Shown here: positions 1 to 8,275 of the stretch, piece after piece
Numbering within the stretch: the stretch's first letter is position 1
How the letters are laid out: every line of letters starts with the position of its first letter
Assembly: GCA_965278965.1 (NCBI GenBank)
Contig: OZ257127.1
Location: 620,001 to 684,000 of the forward strand
Origin: UBA10649 sp965278965
GTDB lineage: Bacteria; Actinomycetota; Actinomycetes; S36-B12
DNA: 64,000 bases
Reading direction: 5' to 3'
Translations under genes and position numbers: made by a program
Notes under the pieces: model-generated
Database searches by the model: none
What the model was told of the DNA's origin: nothing
What the model saw: the letters and a program-made list of their open reading frames with translations, nothing else

Positions 1-48
1 GATCGGTCGGGTCGTTCTGGACAGCGAGGACGACAGGGCGCGGGTCAG

Positions 49-1386
49 TCACAGAATGGGAAGGTAGCGGTCGATCTCCCACTGCGTCACCTGACGCCGG
101 TACTCGTCCCACTCGGCCTGCTTGTTGCGAAGGAAGAAGTCGAAGACGTGCTCGCCGAGCGTCTCGGCCACGAGCTCGGACCGCTTCATGGTCAAGACCG
201 CCTGGTTCAGGCTCGACGGGAGCGGGTTCATGCCCAGCGAGCGGCGCTCGGACTCGGTCAGCGCCCAGACGTCGTCCTCGGCACCGCGCGGCAGCTCGTA
301 CCCCTCCTCGATCCCCTTGAGGCCGGCGGCCAGCAGCACGGCGAAGGCGAGATACGGGTTAGCCGCGCTGTCGAGCGCGCGGAACTCGATCCGGGTGCTG
401 TTGCCCTTCGAGGGCTTGTACATCGGTACGCGGACGAGGGCCGACCGGTTGTTGTGGCCCCAGCAGATCCACGCCGGCGCCTCAGCGCCGCCGGCGAGCC
501 GCTTGTAGGAGTTCACCCACTGGTTCGTCACGGCGGTGATCTCGGGGGCGTGCACGAGCAGGCCGGCGATGAACGAGCGCGCCACTTTCGACAGCTGGTA
601 CTCCGCCCCGGCCTCGAAGAACGCGTTGCGGTCCCCTTCGAACAGCGACAGGTGGGTGTGCATGCCTGAGCCGGGGTGGTCCAGCAGCGGCTTGGGCATG
701 AACGAGGCGTAGAGCCCCTGCTCGAGCGCGACCTCCTGTACGACCAGCCGGAAGCTCATGAGGTTGTCGGCGGTCGTCAACGCGTCGGCGTAGCGCAGGT
801 CGATCTCCTGCTGCCCGGGACCGCCCTCGTGGTGGCTGAACTCCACCGAGATGCCCATCTGCTCGAGCATCGTGATCGCATTGCGGCGGAAGTCGTGGGC
901 GACACCCTGCGGGCTGTTGTCGAAGTAGCCGTAGCTGTCGACCGGCTCGGGCCGCGTACCCGGCACCGGAGCGTCCTTGAACAGGTAGAACTCGACCTCG
1001 GGGTGCGTGTAGAAGGTGAACCCGAGCTCGGCCGCCTTCGCCAGCGTCCGCCGCAGGACGAACCGCGGGTCCGCGTACGACGGGGAGCCGTCGGGCATGA
1101 GGATGTCGCAGAACAGCCGGGCCACCCCGGGGCCTTCACTGCGCCAGGGCAGCAACGAGAACGTGGCCGGGTCGGGCTTGGCGAGCATGTCCGACTCGTA
1201 GACGCGGGTGAACCCCTCGATGGCCGCGCCGTCGAAGCCGATCCCCTCGGCGAACGCGCCCTCGAGCTCGGCTGGCGCGATCGCCACCGACTTGAGCATC
1301 CCAAGAACGTCGGTGAACCACAGACGGACGAACCGGATGTCGCGCTCTTCGATCGTGCGCAGCACGAACTCGGCCTGCTTGTCCAT
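49..1386 (-). CDS. glnA2: Type I glutamine synthetase, GlnA2-like
   Basis: Predicted to make glutamine from glutamate, ammonia and ATP in the cytoplasm. The 445-residue protein opens with MDKQAEFVLRTIEERDIRF, the start typical of mycobacterial and streptomycete GlnA2 rather than GlnA1. Family motifs are present: DIL-PDGSPSYADPR, the ammonium/glutamate-site segment EFSHHEGGPGQQEIDLR, the HTHLSLF segment and the NRSALVRVP ATP-site segment. The reading frame stays open upstream, but the ATG at 1386 has a GGGAGG ribosome site about 8 nt ahead and matches the family start. I see no C-terminal adenylylation loop of the GlnA1 type, consistent with the GlnA2 group. It is divergent from nadE, which itself uses glutamine. 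High confidence in family; the in vivo role as main or auxiliary synthetase is not visible. Confidence 0.93.
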   Translation of the reverse strand: MDKQAEFVLRTIEERDIRFVRLWFTDVLGMLKSVAIAPAELEGAFAEGIGFDGAAIEGFTRVYESDMLAKPDPATFSLLPWRSEGPGVARLFCDILMPDGSPSYADPRFVLRRTLAKAAELGFTFYTHPEVEFYLFKDAPVPGTRPEPVDSYGYFDNSPQGVAHDFRRNAITMLEQMGISVEFSHHEGGPGQQEIDLRYADALTTADNLMSFRLVVQEVALEQGLYASFMPKPLLDHPGSGMHTHLSLFEGDRNAFFEAGAEYQLSKVARSFIAGLLVHAPEITAVTNQWVNSYKRLAGGAEAPAWICWGHNNRSALVRVPMYKPSKGNSTRIEFRALDSAANPYLAFAVLLAAGLKGIEEGYELPRGAEDDVWALTESERRSLGMNPLPSSLNQAVLTMKRSELVAETLGEHVFDFFLRNKQAEWDEYRRQVTQWEIDRYLPIL

Positions 1387-1483
1387 GGACCCATCCTCCC
1401 GGCACGGTTGTTTCACGAGTGTTACACCGTCCCACTCCGCTCCCGCCGCCGACGCTCCGCGGACGCCCTGCGAGGTGCGGAAG

Positions 1484-1489
1484 TAGGGT
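1484..1489 (+). promoter_or_regulatory. -10 hexamer TAGGGT for leaderless nadE
   Basis: TAGGGT lies exactly 6 nt before the nadE ATG, so transcription would begin at the start codon. There is no Shine-Dalgarno sequence between them. The same geometry recurs at other genes in the window. Confidence 0.5.
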
Positions 1490-1495
1490 CGGCCC

Positions 1496-3172
1496 ATGCC
1501 GACGCTGCGCATCGCGCTCGCCCAGGTCGACACCGTCGTCGGTGACCTCGCCGGCAACGCGGCGCTGGTCCGCACATCGGTTGCCGAAGCGGCTCGGGCC
1601 GGGGCGCGCCTGGTCCTGCTGCCGGAGATGGTGCTCACCGGCTACCCCATCGAGGACCTCGCCCTGCGGCCGTCGTTCCAGGACGCCGCCCGGGTCGCGC
1701 TGACGCAGGTCGCGGCCGACCTCGCCGCCGACGGTCACGGCGACGTGACCTGCATCGTGGGGGGCCTGGACGTCCTCGACGCAGTCGACACGTCCCGGAC
1801 CGGCAGGCCCCGGCGGGCGCCGGTGAACATGGTGGGGGTGGTCCGCGGGGGCGTCGTCGAGGCGCGCTACGTCAAGCACCACCTGCCGAACTACGGGGTG
1901 TTCGACGAGGCCCGGTACTTCGTCCCCGCGGACGAGCCCCTCGTCATCGACGTCGACGGTGTATGCGTGTCGCTCGCCATCTGCGAGGACCTGTGGCAGG
2001 AGGGCGGGCCGGTCGAGTGGACGCGCGCCGCGGGCGCCGACCTCCTTGCCGTCGTCAACGCCTCCCCATACGAACGGGACAAGGACGACGTGCGCCTGGA
2101 CCTGTGCCGTCAGCGTGCGGCCGAGTCGGGCGCGGTGCTCGCGTACGTCAACCTCGTGGGCGGCCAGGACGAGCTCGTGTTCGACGGGGACTCCCTCGTC
2201 GTCACCCCGGCCGGCACGGTCCTCGCGCGTGCGCCGCAGTTCGAGCCAGCCCTACTCGTCGTCGACGTCGACACCGACGCCCCCGACGCGAATGCGCCGC
2301 CGGTCCCCGACCGGCTCGACGGTACGGCCGAGGTCTACGCGGCGCTCGTGCTCGGGCTGCGCGACTACGTGGACAAGAACGGCTTCTCGTCCGTGATCCT
2401 CGGGTTGTCCGGGGGGATCGACTCGGCGCTCGTCGCCGCCATCGCCTGCGACGCGCTGGGGCCGCAGCGCGTGTTCGGCGTCGCCCTGCCGAGCGCGTAC
2501 TCGTCCGAGCACTCCGTTGCCGACGCCTACGACCTCGCGGCTCGCACCGGCCTGTCGATCCGCACGATCCCGATCGCCCCGATGGTCGACGCGTACCAGG
2601 GCCAGCTGGATCTCTCCGGTCTCGCCGAGGAGAACCTGCAGGCACGAGTCCGCGGCACGACGCTCATGGGGATCTCCAACGCGGAGGGCCACCTCGTCCT
2701 CGCGACCGGGAACAAGAGCGAGGTGTCCGTCGGCTACTCCACGATCTACGGGGACGCCGTCGGCGGGTTCGCCCCGATCAAGGACGTGCCGAAGACCCTC
2801 GTGTGGGAGCTCGCGCGCTGGCGCAACGACCAGGCGGCGGCAGCGGGCGAGGTCGGCCCCGTGCCCCCGAACAGCATCTCCAAGCCGCCGAGCGCAGAGC
2901 TGCGCCCCGGCCAGCAGGACACCGACTCGCTACCGGAGTACGAGCTGCTCGACGAGCTGCTCGAGGCGTATGTCACCGGCGACCACAGCGCGAGCGACCT
3001 CGTCGCACGTGGCTTCGACCGCGACGTCGTCGAGCGCATCCTCCGGCTGACGGACCTTGCGGAGTACAAGCGTCGGCAGTACCCGCCGGGCACGAAGATC
3101 ACCCTGCGTGCATTCGGCCGCGACCGTCGCCTGCCGATCACCAGCCGGTGGCGGGAGTCGGCGGACCGCTGA
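1496..3172 (+). CDS. nadE: Glutamine-dependent NAD+ synthetase
   Basis: Catalyses the last step of NAD+ synthesis: amidation of deamido-NAD+ using ammonia from glutamine, with ATP. The 558-residue protein has an N-terminal carbon-nitrogen hydrolase (glutaminase) domain, about residues 3-265, with the catalytic triad visible as Glu44 (LLPEMVLTGYP), Lys127 (VKHHLPNYGVF) and Cys163 (AICEDLW). A C-terminal synthetase domain follows, with the PP-loop SGGIDS at 305-310. Length fits two-domain NadE enzymes, though it is shorter than the roughly 680-residue mycobacterial form. Start at ATG 1496 is supported by the leaderless promoter geometry. It runs divergently from glnA2. Confidence 0.95.
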   Translation: MPTLRIALAQVDTVVGDLAGNAALVRTSVAEAARAGARLVLLPEMVLTGYPIEDLALRPSFQDAARVALTQVAADLAADGHGDVTCIVGGLDVLDAVDTSRTGRPRRAPVNMVGVVRGGVVEARYVKHHLPNYGVFDEARYFVPADEPLVIDVDGVCVSLAICEDLWQEGGPVEWTRAAGADLLAVVNASPYERDKDDVRLDLCRQRAAESGAVLAYVNLVGGQDELVFDGDSLVVTPAGTVLARAPQFEPALLVVDVDTDAPDANAPPVPDRLDGTAEVYAALVLGLRDYVDKNGFSSVILGLSGGIDSALVAAIACDALGPQRVFGVALPSAYSSEHSVADAYDLAARTGLSIRTIPIAPMVDAYQGQLDLSGLAEENLQARVRGTTLMGISNAEGHLVLATGNKSEVSVGYSTIYGDAVGGFAPIKDVPKTLVWELARWRNDQAAAAGEVGPVPPNSISKPPSAELRPGQQDTDSLPEYELLDELLEAYVTGDHSASDLVARGFDRDVVERILRLTDLAEYKRRQYPPGTKITLRAFGRDRRLPITSRWRESADR

Positions 3173-3192
3173 GAAGGGGGCGCGTCGCGCCG

Positions 3193-3783
3193 TCAGCCCG
3201 CTGGTGCCAGGCCGGCTAGGGCGCAGCGCACCGTGGCCTCGACGGTCGGCAGCGCCGACTCCCCTCGCTGGTCGGCCAGCCCGAGGTAGAACATCGAGCC
3301 CACGAGGATCGCCACTGCCGCGTCCACGTCGAGGTCGGCCCGCAGCTGGCCCGACGTGATCCCGTCCTCGAGCGCCGTGCGCAGCGCGAGGCGGCGCGGA
3401 CCGACGACGCGCTGCTGGATGATCTCGAGCAGCTCCGGATCCCGGCAGCTCGAAGCAGCCACGTGCAGGACGTGGTCCGGCGACGAGGCGTCCGACTTCC
3501 GCTTGCGCACGAACGTCAGCATCGCGACGAGCCGATCATGGGTCGACCAGTCGGCCGGCGGCATCGTGACGTCGTCGTTCAGCCGTTCCAACGCTCCGGC
3601 GAGGAGATCGATGCGGGTCGGGAAGCGGCGGTAGATCGTCGTCTTCGCCACTCCGGCTCGCGCAGCGACCTCCTCGACGGAGAACCTCTCGAAGCCGACG
3701 TCCGCCAGCAGGTCCAGCGCCGCTGCCGTCACGTCCCGGTCGATGCGGCCGTCACGGGGGCGGCCCTTCCGCACGTCGATCAC
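3193..3783 (-). CDS. TetR/AcrR-family repressor of the adjacent exporter
   Basis: A 196-residue DNA-binding regulator. An N-terminal helix-turn-helix is seen as FSVEEVAARAGVAKTTIYRR followed by FPTRIDLLAGAL; the rest is the ligand-binding/dimerisation domain. The GTG start at 3783 overlaps the stop codon of the upstream exporter gene as GTGA, so the two are co-transcribed and probably translationally coupled. By analogy with other TetR-exporter pairs it likely represses its own operon, and TTGCG-3-CGCAA upstream of the exporter (5541-5553) is a candidate operator. The inducing compound is unknown. Confidence 0.88.
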   Translation of the reverse strand: MIDVRKGRPRDGRIDRDVTAAALDLLADVGFERFSVEEVAARAGVAKTTIYRRFPTRIDLLAGALERLNDDVTMPPADWSTHDRLVAMLTFVRKRKSDASSPDHVLHVAASSCRDPELLEIIQQRVVGPRRLALRTALEDGITSGQLRADLDVDAAVAILVGSMFYLGLADQRGESALPTVEATVRCALAGLAPAG

Positions 3784-5489
3784 GACTTGTCCGGCCCGCC
3801 CGGCTCGTCGACCTCGGCCGCGACCTCCTCGGCGTAGTCCACGACCTGCTGATGGACGAGTGCATCCGTGGAGTCGGCCGGCGGCTCCGTCACGACGGCG
3901 TCGCGCTGCTCCGGCGGAGTGATCTTCGGCAGCAGGAAGAACACGACGAGCGCCGCGATGACGATGCCGATCGCCGAGATGAGCGACGTGAGGTGGGAGG
4001 CGCTGAGGAACGACTCGTACACCCCCTGCCGCAGGGGGTCGAGGACCGTCGCCGGCACGCCTTGCGCCGCCGCCTGGTCGAGCACCGCGCTCGCGGCGAC
4101 GATCGACTCGGTGGCCGCCTGCTTGGCCTCGTCGGGGAACTGCGGCGGCACGTTGGACATCGCCGACGTCAGGTTCGTGGCGTACTGGTTCGCGAGGATC
4201 GTCCCGATGACGGCGACGCCGAGCGCACCGGCGACCTGCCGCACGGTGTTCTGCACGGCGGAACCTGCGCCGGCGCGAGCGAGCGGCAGGACGTTCTGGA
4301 GGACCGTCGACCCCGGGGCGATGACGTTGCCCATCCCGAGACCGAAGACGAAGAACACGATGATGAGCGCCCACACCGGCGCGTCCATCGGGATGCGCGC
4401 GAGCGCGATCGTCGAGAACGCGACGAGCACGAGACCGGTGGTCATGACGGCCTTGTAGCCGAACCGCTTTACCATCGCCGCGCTGCGCGGGGCGCCGATC
4501 AGCTGACCCACGGCGAACGGCAGGAACATCAGCCCGGCCTGCAGCACCGTGAAGCCGCGCAGGATCTGCAGGTAGAACGGCAGTGTGAACGTGATGCCGG
4601 ACATGCTGAAGAACGAGAGGCTGACGGCGGTCAGCGCGACCGAGTAGCCGCGGTTCTTGAACAGCGAGACGTCGAAGCTCGCGTGGTCGCTGCGCGCCTC
4701 GAGGATCAGGAAGATCGTGATCAGGACGATCCCGATCGTGGCCGGGATCACGACCGACGGAGCGAGCCAGTCGCGCGTCGAGGAGGCCTCGATGATGCCG
4801 TACACGAACAGGATCAGGCCGCTCGCCGAGATGACCAGGCCCATGATGTCGAGGCGTCGCGGGTGCGGGTTGCGTGTCTCGGGGACCAGCCGGAAGATGA
4901 AGTACAGGCCGATGGCGACGATCGGGACGTTGATCAAGAACACCGAGCCCCAGTCGTTGCCGGTGAGCCAGCTGCTCCACCCCGGGTGCTCGAGCAGGAT
5001 GCCGCCCAACACCGGGCCGAGCGCGACCGCGGCGCCGACCGCACCAGCCCACATGCCGATCGCGCGGCCGCGCTCGTGCGGCGGGAAGATGACCGTGATG
5101 ATGGCGAGCGTGGTCGGCAGGACTGCTGCTCCACCGATGCCCATGACGGCGCGGAAGACGATCAGCATCGTCGGCGACGCGGCGAACGCGCAGGCTGCGG
5201 ACGCGATCCCGAAGATCACCAGCCCGATGATGAGGACCTTCTTGCGTCCGTACTTGTCACCGAGGACGCCCCAGGTGAACAGCAGCGACGCGAACACGAG
5301 GATGTAGGAGTCAACCGCCCACACGAGCTCGCTCTGCGACGCTCCGAGGTCCTTCTGGATCGTCGGCAGCGCGATGTTCAGCACGGTGTTGTCGAGGACC
5401 ACGACCAGCAGGCTGACGACGAGCACCGCCAGAACAGCCCATCGGCGCGGGTGTCCGGCTCCCGATGTCATCCACGAGTTGTCTTCCAT
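3780..5489 (-). CDS. MFS multidrug exporter, DHA2 (EmrB/QacA) family
   Basis: A 569-residue membrane transporter, the length expected for 14-helix proton-driven drug exporters. After a short cytoplasmic start (MEDNSWMTSGAGHPRRW) come helix 1 with VLDNTVLNIALPTI, the motif A loop GDKYGRKKVLIIG, and the antiporter motif C segment in MWAGAVGAAVALGPVLGG. The C-terminal tail is hydrophilic and acidic. ATG 5489 is chosen because GGGAG lies just upstream and family similarity begins there, although the frame is open further 5'. It heads a two-gene operon with the TetR gene (GTGA overlap). The substrate cannot be told from sequence. Confidence 0.9.
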   Translation of the reverse strand: MEDNSWMTSGAGHPRRWAVLAVLVVSLLVVVLDNTVLNIALPTIQKDLGASQSELVWAVDSYILVFASLLFTWGVLGDKYGRKKVLIIGLVIFGIASAACAFAASPTMLIVFRAVMGIGGAAVLPTTLAIITVIFPPHERGRAIGMWAGAVGAAVALGPVLGGILLEHPGWSSWLTGNDWGSVFLINVPIVAIGLYFIFRLVPETRNPHPRRLDIMGLVISASGLILFVYGIIEASSTRDWLAPSVVIPATIGIVLITIFLILEARSDHASFDVSLFKNRGYSVALTAVSLSFFSMSGITFTLPFYLQILRGFTVLQAGLMFLPFAVGQLIGAPRSAAMVKRFGYKAVMTTGLVLVAFSTIALARIPMDAPVWALIIVFFVFGLGMGNVIAPGSTVLQNVLPLARAGAGSAVQNTVRQVAGALGVAVIGTILANQYATNLTSAMSNVPPQFPDEAKQAATESIVAASAVLDQAAAQGVPATVLDPLRQGVYESFLSASHLTSLISAIGIVIAALVVFFLLPKITPPEQRDAVVTEPPADSTDALVHQQVVDYAEEVAAEVDEPGGPDKS

Positions 5490-5540
5490 GGTGCTCCCGC
5501 CTCGCGCGACCGCCGGCCGGTGTGACCGGCGGACCGATAC

Positions 5541-5553
5541 TTGCGAGACGCAA
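5541..5553. promoter_or_regulatory. Inverted repeat TTGCG-AGA-CGCAA, candidate TetR operator
   Basis: A perfect 5+3+5 inverted repeat sits about 50 bp upstream of the exporter start, in the exporter-panB divergent region. Position and symmetry suit an operator of the neighbouring TetR protein; binding is inferred. Confidence 0.4.
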
Positions 5554-5661
5554 CCGTAGCGTAAAGACCGACATCCACCAAGTGCTACGTCCTTGACGGC
5601 CGACGTGCCACAATCGGCGTGTCCGGGGACTGCGTCCGCAGCCTCGAGATTGGAGAGTTCG

Positions 5662-6483
5662 ATGTCCTTCCATGGCATGCCTGCCGACCGCCGCGTCACG
5701 ATGCGCGACCTGTCCGAGGCGACCCACCGCGGCGAGAAGTGGCCGATGATCACGGCCTACGACGCCCTCACAGCCCGCATCTTCGACGAGGCCGGCATCC
5801 CGGCGATGCTCGTCGGCGACTCCGCCGCGATGGTCGTGTACGGCCACGACTCGACGCTGCCGGTGACCGTCGATGAGCTCGTTCCCCTCGTGCGCGCGGT
5901 CGTACGCGGCGCGCCGCACGCCCTGGTCGTCGCCGATCTCCCGTTCGGGTCGTACCAGGCCTCCCCCGCGCAGGCGCTCGAGACGGCTGCCCGCTTCATG
6001 AAGGAGGGCGGGGCGCAGGCGGTGAAGTTGGAAGGCGGGGCCGCGATGCTCCCCCAGGTCGAGGTGCTCGCCGGTGCGGGCGTTCCCGTCATCGGGCACC
6101 TGGGGCTGACGCCGCAGTCGGTGAACCTCCTCGGCGGGTACCGCGTGCAAGGTCGCGGCGAGGCGGGCGAGGTCCTGCTGCGGGACGCCAAGGCCATGGA
6201 GGCCGCCGGCGCCGCCGCGCTCGTCCTCGAGGTCGTCCCGTCAGATCTCGCGGCCCGTGTCAGCGAGGTGCTGACGATCCCGACGATCGGCATCGGCGCC
6301 GGCTCAGGCACCGACGCGCAGGTCATCGTCTGGCAGGACCTCGTCGGACTCACCCCAGATCCCGCGCCGCGGTTCGTCCGGCGCTACGCCGACGTCCGCA
6401 CCGTCATCGGTGACGCCGTCGCCCAGTGGGGAGCGGATGTCGCGTCTGGCGCGTATCCCGCGCCCGAGCACGCCTACGCCTGA
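5662..6483 (+). CDS. panB: 3-methyl-2-oxobutanoate hydroxymethyltransferase
   Basis: First committed enzyme of pantothenate (vitamin B5) synthesis: transfers a hydroxymethyl group from methylenetetrahydrofolate to 2-oxoisovalerate, giving ketopantoate. The 273-residue protein shows family segments TAYDALTARIFDEAGIPAMLVGDS, VVADLPFGSY, AVKLEGG, PVIGHLGLTPQSV and IPTIGIGAGSGTDAQVIVWQD, and is of normal length. The ATG at 5662 has a GGAGAG ribosome site; a longer frame reading back to 5593 has no such support. panC and panD are not in the window. Confidence 0.95.
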   Translation: MSFHGMPADRRVTMRDLSEATHRGEKWPMITAYDALTARIFDEAGIPAMLVGDSAAMVVYGHDSTLPVTVDELVPLVRAVVRGAPHALVVADLPFGSYQASPAQALETAARFMKEGGAQAVKLEGGAAMLPQVEVLAGAGVPVIGHLGLTPQSVNLLGGYRVQGRGEAGEVLLRDAKAMEAAGAAALVLEVVPSDLAARVSEVLTIPTIGIGAGSGTDAQVIVWQDLVGLTPDPAPRFVRRYADVRTVIGDAVAQWGADVASGAYPAPEHAYA

Positions 6484-6493
6484 TGGTCGCGCC

Positions 6494-6775
6494 ATGACCG
6501 TCCGCGTCGTCGTCATCCACGAGGTCGAGGACTACGCGCGGTGGAAGGCGGCGTTCGACGCCGCCGCGGCACTCCGGCGCAGCGGCGGCGAGATCGACTT
6601 CGAGGTGCTGCAGGCAGCGGACGACGCGAACCTCGTCGTCCATGTCGCCACATGGTCGTCGATCGACGACGCGCGACGGTTCTTCGAGTCCGACGAGGTC
6701 GTGTCGATCCGTGACGCGGCGGGCGTGCGCGCACCTACGTTCTTGTACCTGCACACGCGCGACCACGGAGCGTGA
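6494..6775 (+). CDS. Small dimeric alpha/beta-barrel protein (ABM-like)
   Basis: A 93-residue protein beginning MTVRVVVIHEVEDYARWKAAF, with VHVATWSSIDDARRFF further on. This beta-alpha-beta arrangement, with DYARWKAAFD and W-S-x-x-x-A-x-x-F, is typical of antibiotic-biosynthesis-monooxygenase-like or DUF1330-like single-domain proteins. Members include quinol monooxygenases and stress proteins, so no reaction is assigned. It starts 10 nt after panB on the same strand and may be read on the same transcript. Confidence 0.65.
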   Translation: MTVRVVVIHEVEDYARWKAAFDAAAALRRSGGEIDFEVLQAADDANLVVHVATWSSIDDARRFFESDEVVSIRDAAGVRAPTFLYLHTRDHGA

Positions 6776-6803
6776 CGCGGGACGGACGTGACGAGCGGTC
6801 ACC

Positions 6804-6809
6804 TAGTCT
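6804..6809 (+). promoter_or_regulatory. -10 hexamer TAGTCT for leaderless racemase gene
   Basis: TAGTCT ends 6 nt before ATG 6816 and no ribosome site lies between, consistent with a leaderless transcript. Confidence 0.5.
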
Positions 6810-6815
6810 GCGCCG

Positions 6816-7541
6816 ATGAGACACGTTGGGATCCTGGCGCACAGCACCGAGGGCGCCGCCCTGTGCTTCCTCGAGCTGTGCGAGCGGGCCGGCGAACGCC
6901 TCGGGGAGCTGAACCACCCGCCCGTGACGTTGGACTGCGCACCGCTCGCGTGGAGCATGCCGCACTACGACTCCGGCGACCTCCCGGCCATACGCACGAT
7001 CATGGCGGACAGCATCGACCGGCTCGCTCGAGCCGGTTGCGACTTCTTCGTCTGCCCGGACAACACGGTCCACCAAGCGCTGGAGCTCCCCGGACCGGCC
7101 TTCGCGATCCCCGGTCTCCACATCGCCGAGGTCGTCGCGGCGCGAGCCGCCGAGCACGGCTACTCCCGCGTCGGCATCCTCGGCACGCGATACCTCGCCG
7201 AGAGCCAGGTGTACCCGGAGGCGCTCGGCAGGCGCAGCATCGCCTCAGCCGTGCCCGGACCGGCGGGTCGCGCGACCGTGAACCGCATCATCTTCGACGA
7301 GCTCGTCCACGGTGTCGTGACGGCCCAGTCGGCACAGGATCTGCTCACCGTGATCGCCGAGCTCGTGGACGCCGGGTGCGACGCCGTCGCGCTGGTCTGC
7401 ACGGAGCTGCCGCTCATCGTCACGGCTGACCTGACATCGGTGCCGCTGATCGACTCGCCCCGACTGCTCGCGGCCGCAGCGCTCGAGACGGCCATCGACG
7501 GGGACATGCCGACGTGGCGTGGCGGTCTTATCTCCCAGTAG
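6816..7541 (+). CDS. Aspartate/glutamate racemase family protein
   Basis: A 241-residue cytosolic protein of the cofactor-independent Asp/Glu racemase superfamily. The two catalytic cysteines are visible: Cys80 in FVCPDNTVH and Cys195 in LVCTELPL, each in its half of the two-fold pseudosymmetric enzyme. An N-terminal GILAHSTEGAALCF and central RVGILGTRY support the fold. It resembles the YgeA-type amino-acid racemase branch more than MurI, so cell-wall D-glutamate supply is not implied. The substrate is uncertain. It is probably transcribed from its own leaderless promoter. Confidence 0.82.
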   Translation: MRHVGILAHSTEGAALCFLELCERAGERLGELNHPPVTLDCAPLAWSMPHYDSGDLPAIRTIMADSIDRLARAGCDFFVCPDNTVHQALELPGPAFAIPGLHIAEVVAARAAEHGYSRVGILGTRYLAESQVYPEALGRRSIASAVPGPAGRATVNRIIFDELVHGVVTAQSAQDLLTVIAELVDAGCDAVALVCTELPLIVTADLTSVPLIDSPRLLAAAALETAIDGDMPTWRGGLISQ

Positions 7542-7556
7542 CCCGGGACGGACGTC

Positions 7557-8246
7557 CTACACGTCCGTGACGCGCAGCCCCGCGTGTGCCTTGTAGCGCC
7601 GGTTGATCGAGATCAGGTTGGCCGTCATCGCCTCGACCTGGCCGGCGTTGCGCAGACGGCCGCCGTAGACGCCACGCATGCCCGGGATTCGCCCAGCCAG
7701 CGCCTGCACGAGGTCCGTCGCCTCGCGGTCGTCGCCGAGGACGAGGACATCGGTGCCGAGGTCCTGAACAGTCTCATCGAGGAGAAGCACAGCAGAGACG
7801 TGATGGAACGCCGCCACGACGCGGCTGCCGGTGAGGATGGCAGCCGCCTGCTGCGCCGCGGAACCCTCCTCGACCGCAAGGGCGAATGCGCCCTGCTTGT
7901 CGAACCCGAGTGGGTTCACGCAGTCGACGACCACCTTGCCCGCCAGGTCATCGACGAGCGTGGCGAGAAGGTCGCCGTGGCCACTCCACGGCACCGCGAC
8001 GATGACCACGTCTGCCTCGCGCGCGCACTCCGCGTTCGCGACCCCACGCACGCCGTGACCGAGCTCCGCTGCGATCCCCGCGGCCCGCTCGGCATCACGC
8101 GAGCCGATCGACACCGCGTGGCCGGCGATGGCCAGCCGCAGCGCGAGCCCGCGGCCCTGCTCGCCGGTGCCGCCGAGAACACCGACCGAGATCGCGGTCA
8201 CGTCGGGAAGGTCGTGGGGGTCTCGGGTCACCGGCTGCTCGGTCAT
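7557..8246 (-). CDS. npdG: NADPH:F420 oxidoreductase
   Basis: Transfers hydride between NADPH and the deazaflavin coenzyme F420. The 229-residue protein carries an N-terminal Rossmann motif (VGVLGGTGEQGRGLALRLA) followed by IGSRDAERA, then VVIVAVPWSGH and VVVDCVNPLGFD, and the C-terminal helix region GRLRNAGQVEAMTANLISIN typical of the Fno/NpdG family. ATG 8246 is used; a GTG at 8264 would add six residues, and neither has a well placed ribosome site. Its presence implies that the organism uses F420. It is divergent from an MFS gene with about 29 bp between starts. Confidence 0.88.
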   Translation of the reverse strand: MTEQPVTRDPHDLPDVTAISVGVLGGTGEQGRGLALRLAIAGHAVSIGSRDAERAAGIAAELGHGVRGVANAECAREADVVIVAVPWSGHGDLLATLVDDLAGKVVVDCVNPLGFDKQGAFALAVEEGSAAQQAAAILTGSRVVAAFHHVSAVLLLDETVQDLGTDVLVLGDDREATDLVQALAGRIPGMRGVYGGRLRNAGQVEAMTANLISINRRYKAHAGLRVTDV

Positions 8247-8275
8247 GGCCGGGGATACTGCCACACTCCGCTCTC

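Noticed and set aside
3852..5525. 557-codon plus-strand frame opposite the MFS exporter
   Set aside because: Shadow of the exporter gene, dominated by Arg, Asp and Glu with no recognisable domain or ribosome site.
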